From Caldifarciminota bacterium (GTDB lineage Bacteria; Hydrothermota; E44-bin80): a stretch of 8,688 bases of DNA. A program made the position numbers and the translations under genes. The notes beneath the pieces are model-generated. The model did no database searches. It had not been told where the DNA came from and worked only from the letters and a program-made list of their open reading frames with translations. Within the stretch, counting starts at the first letter, position 1. Every line of letters begins with the position of its first letter. The stretch covers positions 1 through 8,688 of the forward strand of contig JAGMEZ010000252.1 of the NCBI GenBank assembly GCA_023127905.1, read 5' to 3'. This document shows, piece by piece, positions 1-5,173 of the stretch.

Positions 1-168
1 CAGCTGACAGCATACAGCTGACAGCTGACAGCATACAGCTAACAGCATACAGCTAACAGCTGACAGCATACAGCTAACAGCTCACAGCTAACAGCATACA
101 GCTCACAGCTAACAGCATACAGCTCACAGCATACAGCTAACAGCATACAGCTCACAGCTAACAGCATA
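1..168. repeat. Heptanucleotide tandem repeat array, 24 units
   Basis: The first 168 bases are exactly 24 consecutive 7-bp units without an indel. Only four unit types occur: CAGCTGA, CAGCATA, CAGCTAA and CAGCTCA. The CAGC core is invariant and positions 5-6 vary. The array starts at the window edge, so its true length is unknown, and it ends sharply at 168 where the sequence turns to AACAAATT. It resembles the heptameric short tandemly repeated repetitive (STRR) sequences described in cyanobacteria and similar arrays in draft genomes of uncultured bacteria. No function can be read from it. A minus-strand open frame across it is an artefact of the repeat. Confidence 0.97.
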
Positions 169-209
169 ACAAATTGAGTGATTGGTTGGAAGACAGAACG
201 AATGCGAAT

Positions 210-249
210 CGGAGTATGGTAGTGTCGGAGAAACGGGGAAACGGAGAGT
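210..249. repeat. Degenerate 8-bp tandem repeat (CGGAGNNN-like)
   Basis: In 8-base phase the sequence reads CGGAGTAT, GGTAGTGT, CGGAGAAA, CGGGGAAA, CGGAGAGT. The last three units (226-249) are clearly related, and the first two fit the phase but are more diverged. It is short and decayed, so chance is possible. It is listed because the same intergenic region carries several other arrays of 7-9 bp period. Confidence 0.45.
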
Positions 250-266
250 GAATTAATACTATGCAT

Positions 267-338
267 TGGAAGTAAGCACTTCGTGCTGGAAGATATCCTT
301 CGATTATCTCAGGATGGAAGTTAACCTTCGGTTGGAAG
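267..338. repeat. Degenerate TGGAAG...CTTCG repeat, four copies
   Basis: TGGAAG recurs at 267, 287, 315 and 333, and the first three copies are each followed within 4-6 bases by CTTCG (TGGAAGTAAGCACTTCG, TGGAAGATATCCTTCG, TGGAAGTTAACCTTCG). Each complete copy can form a small GAAG/CTTC hairpin. Spacing is irregular (20, 28, 18 bp), so this is a decayed or clustered dispersed repeat rather than a clean tandem array. A fifth TGGAAG lies upstream at 187. Confidence 0.6.
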
Positions 339-383
339 AAGCTGCTACGTTATATTGAATTGCAAGTTAAAAGTAGAAAAATC

Positions 384-428
384 GTTTGATTGGTTTAATT
401 TGTTTAATTAGTTGTATTGGTTATGGGA
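384..428. repeat. 9-bp tandem repeat, four to five units
   Basis: In 9-base phase the sequence reads GTTTGATTG, GTTTAATTT, GTTTAATTA, GTTGTATTG, GTTATGGGA. The first three units differ at two positions, the fourth is more diverged and the fifth only partly fits. The low-complexity AT-rich composition makes this less striking than the heptamer array, but the phase is kept without indels. Confidence 0.6.
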
Positions 429-435
429 ACATAGC

Positions 436-467
436 GTAATTAAGTAATTTGGTAATTGAGTAATTAA
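436..467. repeat. 8-bp tandem repeat, four units
   Basis: Four consecutive octamers occur without indel: GTAATTAA, GTAATTTG, GTAATTGA, GTAATTAA. GTAATT is invariant and only the last two bases vary. This mirrors the heptamer array, with a fixed core and a variable end. It starts 8 bp after the end of the 9-bp array. Confidence 0.75.
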
Positions 468-474
468 CAGATAA

Positions 475-555
475 GCAGGCTCTTCGCTGGAGTGGGTTCG
501 CAATGACAAACTTACGCAGGCTGACCCTTCGACTCCGCTCAGGACAAGAGCCTGC
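475..555. repeat. 81-bp element bounded by 10-bp inverted repeats
   Basis: GCAGGCTCTT at 475-484 is the exact reverse complement of AAGAGCCTGC at 546-555. Inside the perfect arms, a further ~16 positions pair imperfectly, including GAG and TCG blocks plus several G-T wobbles, so the element could fold into one long hairpin as RNA or single-stranded DNA. GCAGGCT occurs a third time at 516-522. No target-site duplication is visible in the flanks. The inner bases (GCAATGACA, CCTTCGACTCCGCTCAGGA) resemble, from memory, dispersed intergenic repeats common in genomes of uncultured bacteria. A MITE-like or REP-like repeat is the best description. Confidence 0.55.
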
Positions 556-606
556 GGCTACCTTACATCGAAAATTTACATCCAGATCAATAGCCAAACG
601 ATATTA

Positions 607-1638
607 ATGATGAAAAAGAGAATAATTGATGATTTATGGAATGAAATAGAAAAAATTCCTTTTAGATCAAAGAAATTGAAAGAACCTTTAGGAACAATAC
701 TCTTTTCATTACCAGATATTCCAGCTTATGTATTGCAAAACATGATTAAAAATATTAATTATATACCTAAAACACCTCCTTTCTTTTATCCTTATAGAAA
801 TAATATATTTATAAAAAGGGTCATTAAAGTAAAAAAAGGCTTAAAAATTAAAACAGTGGTAGGGGAGAGGAAAGGTAATAAAAAAACAATAATACTTGTT
901 CATGGTATATTTCAGTCAAAGAATTTTAGATTTATCAGAGATATTGCTGAACATCTTTATAACTACTTTAACTTTAATGTTATTGTTATTGATCTAAGAG
1001 ATCATTTAGAAACAGGTTTTTTATCGCCTTGTTTTCCAGCCTCGTCTGGTTTCTTTGAAGGTAAAGATATACTTGAAATTGCATCGCAAATAAAATTTAA
1101 AAATACTGATCTAAAAATATTTCTCCTTGGTTTTAGCTATGGAGGTGGTATCGTTCTTAATGCGTTAAATTCATATAAAGCAAATAAAATAATATCAGGT
1201 GTTATAGCTGTTTCTCCAAGTCTGATTCTTGAGGATGTAGTAAATCATATTGATACAAATCCAGGTTTTTTCTCGTCATTCCATCCAATATATAATCTTT
1301 TTAAGCTATGCTTGTTTTTACGGTATCGTTTTAGAATAAAGACATTTGATGAGTACCTTGAAATAGCTGCTAAAAAGTATGGATTTGAAAAATATGAGAT
1401 GATGAGAAGTAGTTCTGTTACAGAATTTATAGATCGAATTGACGTTCCTGCCCTTATTATTCTGTCGAAGGATGATCCTGTAATTCCAAGATGTAATATG
1501 AAGAAAGTTCTTGATGAATCTCAAATTAATAAAAATGTAAAAGTTCTTGTTAAAAATGAAGGTGGGCACATAGCATTTTCATTCATTGCTTCTTCATGGT
1601 TTTTTAAAGTGATTGATAAATTTGCAGAGCAATTCTGA
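607..1638 (+). CDS. Alpha/beta-fold hydrolase, YheT/ABHD-like
   Basis: Encodes a predicted serine hydrolase of 343 residues (342 if the second ATG at 610 is used). The alpha/beta hydrolase hallmarks are all present and in order. HGIF at residues 99-102 follows a hydrophobic strand and supplies the oxyanion region. The nucleophile elbow GFSYGG has Ser177. The acid is Asp289 or Asp290 in SKDDPVIP, and the base is His321 in GGHIAF. A cap-like insert lies around 215-270. There is no signal peptide, so it is probably cytoplasmic or loosely membrane-associated. The layout recalls the YheT/COG0429 group, whose substrates are mostly unknown lipids or esters; the substrate cannot be inferred here. No Shine-Dalgarno is visible before either ATG, unlike the downstream genes. 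It is upstream of the B12 operon's own promoter, so a shared function is not implied. Confidence 0.87.
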   Translation: MMKKRIIDDLWNEIEKIPFRSKKLKEPLGTILFSLPDIPAYVLQNMIKNINYIPKTPPFFYPYRNNIFIKRVIKVKKGLKIKTVVGERKGNKKTIILVHGIFQSKNFRFIRDIAEHLYNYFNFNVIVIDLRDHLETGFLSPCFPASSGFFEGKDILEIASQIKFKNTDLKIFLLGFSYGGGIVLNALNSYKANKIISGVIAVSPSLILEDVVNHIDTNPGFFSSFHPIYNLFKLCLFLRYRFRIKTFDEYLEIAAKKYGFEKYEMMRSSSVTEFIDRIDVPALIILSKDDPVIPRCNMKKVLDESQINKNVKVLVKNEGGHIAFSFIASSWFFKVIDKFAEQF

Positions 1639-1696
1639 TGATTTAACTATTTACAGTATCCTTACGGGTTAAAAATAAAAGTTTTAAATTATTTTC

Positions 1697-1725
1697 TTGA
1701 CATAATTGTGACGATGTGATATAAA
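1697..1725 (+). promoter_or_regulatory. Sigma-70-type promoter of the B12 operon
   Basis: A perfect -35 box TTGACA (1697-1702) is followed after exactly 17 bp by TATAAA (1720-1725), which is preceded by TG at 1717-1718 as in an extended -10. Transcription should start about 1731-1733, some 20 bases before the riboswitch P1 helix, giving a leader of roughly 260 nt before the receptor start. This is the only consensus-quality promoter I see in the window and it is placed correctly for the riboswitch. Confidence 0.85.
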
Positions 1726-1749
1726 AATTGTAGTTACATTCTAATAAGA

Positions 1750-1903
1750 TACGGTTGCAAGGTTAAGGGAAGTTACGTGAAAATCGTACGCGGTCCCGCC
1801 GCTGTAACCGGGAGCAAAAGCCGCTCTATGCCACTTCGCGTTTGCGTGGGAAGGCGCGGTGATTAGAATAACCCGGGAGCCAGAAGACCTGCTTTGTAAT
1901 CGC
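1750..1903 (+). promoter_or_regulatory. Cobalamin riboswitch aptamer
   Basis: The leader carries the conserved blocks of the classical AdoCbl/B12 riboswitch (Rfam Cobalamin family). These are AAGGGAA (1765-1771), GTGAAAATC (1777-1785), CCCGCCGCTGTAACCGGGA around 1795-1813, the optional peripheral arm GCCACT...GGGAAGGC (1830-1855), and the B12 box AGCCAGAAGACCTGC (1878-1892). A P1 helix closes it: 1752-1760 pairs with 1894-1902 over nine positions with two G-U pairs. It lies just after a consensus promoter and before a BtuB-like receptor, the most common target of this class. Binding of a corrinoid is expected to repress the operon. The sequence does not by itself show preference for adenosyl-, methyl- or hydroxocobalamin. 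Confidence 0.95.
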
Positions 1904-1905
1904 AA

Positions 1906-1944
1906 TTCGCCTTCTTCGAGGAAAAGTTAGGTGGAATTTTTTTT
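1906..1944 (+). terminator. Candidate first terminator hairpin of the riboswitch
   Basis: Just after P1, 1906-1912 (TTCGCCT) can pair with 1929-1935 (AGGTGGA) over seven positions with two G-U wobbles. The 16-nt loop is followed almost at once by eight Ts (1937-1944). It is weaker than the hairpin at 1947-1972 and could instead be the P13-like element of the riboswitch. Its 5' strand is also the 5' strand of the proposed antiterminator (1906-1920 with 1952-1965). Confidence 0.45.
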
Positions 1945-1946
1945 AT

Positions 1947-1978
1947 ATCCGCTTGAAGAGGTGAAAGCGGATTTTTTT
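1947..1978 (+). terminator. Rho-independent terminator of the B12 riboswitch
   Basis: ATCCGCTT (1947-1954) and AAGCGGAT (1965-1972) form a perfect 8-bp stem with a 10-nt loop, ending in a run of seven Ts (1972-1978). It lies between the aptamer and the receptor's signal peptide, the expected place for a transcription-attenuation platform. A competing antiterminator is visible: 1906-1920 pairs with 1952-1965 over 14 bp with one bulged T (1912) and two G-U pairs. That would consume the terminator's loop and the inner part of both arms. Which fold forms when corrinoid is bound is inferred from the usual repressive logic of B12 switches. Confidence 0.85.
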
Positions 1979-1990
1979 ATTGTTGATAAT

Positions 1991-3916
1991 ATGACAAATT
2001 TATTTTTAAATATTTTATTTTTAATATCTATACAAGGACAGTCTCCAGAACCTTGTTCTTCTGATGTTTATAATAAAGATGAAATTAAATGTTATGTTAT
2101 GCAACCAATAATAGTAACTGCTAAGAGGTGGAAGTGGGTATTGGATACACGCCCTATATCGGGTGAAATAATTAAAATAAAAGAAGTTGAACGGACATCT
2201 GATCTCGGCGGAATTATAAAATCTATGTTAAATGCTGATATTATCTCATACGGAGGGGAAGGAAGCTCACAGATATTATCCCTTCGAGGAGCATCTCCTG
2301 ATCAAACTCTTTTTTTCATAGATGGTGTTCAGATTAATACTGCGCAAGGTAGTGGACTAGATATGTCACAGTGGCCTGTTTCATGGATAGACCGCATAGA
2401 GATTTATAGAGCTGGTAGTTCAGTAGAAATGGGTGCACAAGCAATTGGTGGAATAGTTAATATAATAACAAAAAAAGAAAAAGTAGCACATAGATATATT
2501 TCGTCAAGAATTGGTTCTTTTGGAAATTTTAATGTCAATACACTCTGGTCGTCAAATTATTTAAATGGTAAATTGCAATCCTGGTTGGGCGTTCAAAGTA
2601 AACAAGGAAAGGGAGATTTCTGGTATCTTGATGAGAATCACGATGCAGTTAGGCAGAGAGAAAATGCTGATTATAAAGACATTAGCGCAATGACAAAAGT
2701 TGGTTATAGTTTTGGTAATAATAAGTTGGAATTAAATTTAAGGATGCAGAATTGCGATAGAGGTTCTCCGGGATCTAGTGAATTTCCTACACCTGAAGCC
2801 AGATTAAAAGACCAAATGTATTCTATTCAAGCAAAATTAACTTATAACAAAGGGGTTTTTCTTCAATCGGTGTGTAAGACGTATACTAATTGGTTTAACA
2901 GAGGATATAAAAATCCACATCCGATTATTTATGCCGATGATATGCACAAGAACTTTGCCGTGGCGATTGAAGAAAAGTGTCTTTTATTTTTCTCGCCAAA
3001 TTTCAAGGCTATATTTGGGGTGGAGATAAGAAAAGATAAACTGGTGAGTTCAACAGATGGAGAGTGTGAAAGGCAAAAGTTTGGGACTTTTTTACAGAAT
3101 GAAATACTTTTAATGAGTGAGAGTGGGAGATACTTGCTTCTATTACCTGGAATTCGTTCTGAATGGGTCGATGAATATCAGTCAGAGATATGCCCTGGCA
3201 TGGGAGTTGTTTATACCTTTCTCGGGGGATTTATTATTCTGAAAGCGTCTACTGAAAAGGTTTTTAGACCCCCTACTTTCGATGATTTGTTTTGGCCTGC
3301 AAGTGCCATGGCTGTTGGAAACCCTGATTTACTACCTGAGGAGGGTAGAAATTCAGATTTGGGAGTGATATTGTATCCTTTATCTTCCATTATAAGAACT
3401 ACATTTACTGGGTTTCATCGTGATGTAACAAATTTGATTAATTGGATTCCCGGCGCAAAGGGAATATGGAGACCTCATAATGTTGGAAAAGCTAAAATAA
3501 TGGGCATTGAAGCAGAATTGTCGAGTTACTTTTATCCACTATGTAATATCTATCTTGAAATTGTTTCAAACTATGCATACACAGTAGCTAAGGATTTGAC
3601 AGGGGAACGAAATAGCACAGGAAAACAGATTTCAGGAAGACCAGTACATAAAGCTAATTTAAAAGTTTATATTTCGTTTGAGAAATATCAAATGTCTACT
3701 ACCTGGAATTATGTAGGGCTTCGTTATACCACTGCTTCAAATACAAAATGGATTCCAGAGTATATAGTAGGTGATTTTATAATACTTTATCAATTAAATG
3801 GAAATATTGATTTATCGATTGGAATAAAAAATATTACGGGGAAAAGATATATTGACGCAGTGAATTATCCTGTTCCAGGAAGGAGATTTAGCGTAAGTAT
3901 GTCACTTGATTTTTAA
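1991..3916 (+). CDS. btuB: TonB-dependent outer-membrane B12 receptor, BtuB-like
   Basis: Outer-membrane gated barrel that imports corrinoids using TonB energy. Starting at ATG 1991 gives 641 residues, close to the 614 of E. coli BtuB. A hydrophobic signal segment (residues ~4-16) is followed by a TonB box PIIVTAKR (39-46), resembling the VVTA core of BtuB. The plug domain follows with LRGAS (from ~98), IDGV (110-113), RIEIYRAG (from ~135) and GGIVNIIT (153-160), then a 22-strand-type barrel. The protein ends in SMSLDF, a terminal-Phe beta-signal for the BAM machinery. The frame is open back to GTG 1931, which has GAGGA eight bases upstream. That start would translate the terminator and put an acidic 20-residue leader before the signal peptide, so ATG 1991 is preferred despite lacking a Shine-Dalgarno and a basic n-region. 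The B12 riboswitch upstream and BtuG-like genes downstream support cobalamin as substrate. Confidence 0.9.
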   Translation: MTNLFLNILFLISIQGQSPEPCSSDVYNKDEIKCYVMQPIIVTAKRWKWVLDTRPISGEIIKIKEVERTSDLGGIIKSMLNADIISYGGEGSSQILSLRGASPDQTLFFIDGVQINTAQGSGLDMSQWPVSWIDRIEIYRAGSSVEMGAQAIGGIVNIITKKEKVAHRYISSRIGSFGNFNVNTLWSSNYLNGKLQSWLGVQSKQGKGDFWYLDENHDAVRQRENADYKDISAMTKVGYSFGNNKLELNLRMQNCDRGSPGSSEFPTPEARLKDQMYSIQAKLTYNKGVFLQSVCKTYTNWFNRGYKNPHPIIYADDMHKNFAVAIEEKCLLFFSPNFKAIFGVEIRKDKLVSSTDGECERQKFGTFLQNEILLMSESGRYLLLLPGIRSEWVDEYQSEICPGMGVVYTFLGGFIILKASTEKVFRPPTFDDLFWPASAMAVGNPDLLPEEGRNSDLGVILYPLSSIIRTTFTGFHRDVTNLINWIPGAKGIWRPHNVGKAKIMGIEAELSSYFYPLCNIYLEIVSNYAYTVAKDLTGERNSTGKQISGRPVHKANLKVYISFEKYQMSTTWNYVGLRYTTASNTKWIPEYIVGDFIILYQLNGNIDLSIGIKNITGKRYIDAVNYPVPGRRFSVSMSLDF

Positions 3917-3923
3917 CTTAAAA

Positions 3924-3929
3924 AGGAGG
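3924..3929 (+). promoter_or_regulatory. Strong ribosome binding site that questions the next start
   Basis: AGGAGG lies 8 bases before ATA 3938, zero bases before ATG 3930 and 17 bases before TTG 3947. ATG 3930 opens a three-codon frame (ATG CTA AAA TAA) and is not in phase with the surface protein gene. The spacing therefore points to ATA 3938 as the position of initiation. Confidence 0.7.
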
Positions 3930-3937
3930 ATGCTAAA

Positions 3938-5173
3938 ATAAGATTTTTGTGGATATTACCTTTGATAATGATGATTTTCTCATCAAACTTATTGTGTCTT
4001 AGTGTAGGAGCTGATTCGGTTCTGTCTGTAAATTATGGAACAAATTCTGGATTTGGACAGGATAGTTTTCCGCAAATTGTTCTTGGTATGCCAAAAGGGG
4101 AAGGGTCTTCGGTAGGTTCAAAAGATGTTTTATCTCTTGGTAAAAGCGGAGATATTACTTTAGCATTTGTAGATGAGATTGTTGTCGATGGACCGGGTTA
4201 CGACCTTGTCGTGTTCGAAAACCCTTTTTTAATTGGTGGTGATTCAAACAATATTTATTGTGAAGTGGCTTTCGTAGAAATAGGAAATGAAGAAAGTTTG
4301 TTTATCCCGTATCCATTTGAATATGATTCCACAATTCATCCAGTAGGAAACCCATTAAGGTATAATGGTTTGGCGGGTGTTTGGCCAGTTAATTCAAAAA
4401 ATGGTATTCCTGACCCAAGAAATCCTGATTCGTCAGGCGGAGATTTTTTTGACCTTGCTTTAGTCGGACTTGAAAATGCTCGTTTCGTTCGGATAATTGA
4501 TGCCGGGGATTCTATATATGATGGAGGTTGGTCGTTACCACCTACTGCTGGATTTGATTTGGATGCGATAGTGGCAATAAATTGGACTGATGCAAATAAT
4601 CCATTTATTGTCAAAGATGCATTTGCGATATCAAAAACTGAGATTGTAGTTCAATTCTCTAAAAGTTTGGCAAATAATACGTTTTTTTCTTTAGAATATT
4701 TCCAACTCAATGCTAACTCTTTAGAAATCGGAGATGAAATTTTCATCTCCGATTCCACCACAATTATAATAATATTAAATAAAACACCACCATTGGATGA
4801 TAAAATGCCTGTTTTAACTGTTTGTCAGAATATAGAAAGCAAAACAGGGGAGAATTTATTAAACGGCTACGATAAACAAATAAGAATTTCTGATAACTAT
4901 TATTCTTACACCAACAATTTAAGAATAATAGCATATCCAAACCCATCATTTTGCGATGTTACGTTTCTGGTAAATATAGAGTATAGAAAACCATATAGAA
5001 TAGATATTTTCAATATCGCAGGGCAGAAAATATGGGAAATAAATGCAGATTATGATGAAGTTATCTGGAATACATGTAACGAATCAGGAAACAAAGTTGC
5101 TGCTGGCTGTTATATTTGTAAGCTTTCTACTGGAGGGAAAAATGCATTTTGTAAGATATTGTTATTTAAGTAG
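3938..5173 (+). CDS. Secreted surface protein with FDLDA motif, Ig-like domain and C-terminal sorting domain
   Basis: Predicted exported protein of 411 residues counting from ATA 3938 (MRFLWILPL...), or 408 from TTG 3947. The order is a signal peptide (~1-24), then an N-terminal beta-rich domain with GPGYDLVVFENPF (~85-97) and FDLDAIVAIN (~206-215). A domain like SbsA bacterial Ig follows (~220-300), and a C-terminal domain from ~330 (YPNPSF, DIFNIAGQ, AAGCYICKL) resembles type-A sorting or FlgD-like CTDs. From memory, the FENPF...FDLDA type of protein is annotated as 'cell surface protein' and occurs near B12 receptors and YncE-like propellers, so a role in B12 capture or docking is plausible, but no ligand site can be read. 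It lies 21 bp after btuB and overlaps the next gene by 32 bp, which indicates cotranslation. A 29-nt palindrome sits within it (4726-4754). Relation to BtuH is not established. Confidence 0.85.
   Translation: MRFLWILPLIMMIFSSNLLCLSVGADSVLSVNYGTNSGFGQDSFPQIVLGMPKGEGSSVGSKDVLSLGKSGDITLAFVDEIVVDGPGYDLVVFENPFLIGGDSNNIYCEVAFVEIGNEESLFIPYPFEYDSTIHPVGNPLRYNGLAGVWPVNSKNGIPDPRNPDSSGGDFFDLALVGLENARFVRIIDAGDSIYDGGWSLPPTAGFDLDAIVAINWTDANNPFIVKDAFAISKTEIVVQFSKSLANNTFFSLEYFQLNANSLEIGDEIFISDSTTIIIILNKTPPLDDKMPVLTVCQNIESKTGENLLNGYDKQIRISDNYYSYTNNLRIIAYPNPSFCDVTFLVNIEYRKPYRIDIFNIAGQKIWEINADYDEVIWNTCNESGNKVAAGCYICKLSTGGKNAFCKILLFK
4726..4754. repeat. 29-nt near-perfect palindrome inside the surface protein gene
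   Basis: AATCGGAGATGAAA (4726-4739) and TTTCATCTCCGATT (4741-4754) are exact reverse complements separated by one base, giving 14 bp of uninterrupted complementarity. It lies in the Ig-like part of the coding region, codons ~263-273. No T-run follows, so it is not a standard terminator. It could be an RNA hairpin that affects elongation or mRNA processing within the operon, or a protein binding site. Confidence 0.85.
5132..5136 (+). promoter_or_regulatory. Ribosome binding site of the propeller lipoprotein, inside the preceding gene
   Basis: GGAGG, followed by a further G, lies five bases before ATG 5142. The frame is open further upstream to ATG 5043, but that start has no such site and would add 33 residues before the lipoprotein signal. 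The site lies within the 3' end of the surface protein gene, which suggests translational coupling. Confidence 0.8.

Larger units (their letters stand above)
169..606. other. Gene-free intergenic mosaic of short repeats
   Basis: I see no convincing gene in this stretch. Its composition changes every 50-100 bases and most of it belongs to small tandem or inverted repeats listed separately (226-249, 267-338, 384-428, 436-467, 475-555). A plus-strand frame in phase with the following hydrolase is open from 475 to 606, but it has no ATG, GTG or TTG and simply reads through the inverted-repeat element. It should not be added to the hydrolase. No clear promoter or terminator was found. Confidence 0.7.

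Noticed and set aside
1..168. CRISPR array
   Set aside because: The units are contiguous 7-mers without spacers; there is no 24-40 bp repeat and no cas gene nearby.
39..266. Minus-strand 75-codon open frame with repeated LLAV/CEL peptide
   Set aside because: More than half of it is the heptamer array read backwards; there is no RBS or family resemblance, and the peptide periodicity simply follows the 7-bp DNA repeat.
576..605. Promoter for the hydrolase (TTTACA with GATATT)
   Set aside because: The spacing is 18 bp but the -10 matches poorly, and the implied start would lie beyond the first ATG.
475..606. N-terminal extension of the hydrolase
   Set aside because: The frame is open but has no ATG, GTG or TTG and translates the inverted-repeat element.
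4336..4614. Minus-strand open frame inside the surface protein gene
   Set aside because: It is antisense to a coding region with clear motifs, without a supporting start site or recognisable product.
5043..5141. Earlier ATG 5043 for the propeller lipoprotein
   Set aside because: It would add 33 hydrophilic or mixed residues before the lipoprotein signal and has no RBS, while ATG 5142 has GGAGG at five bases.
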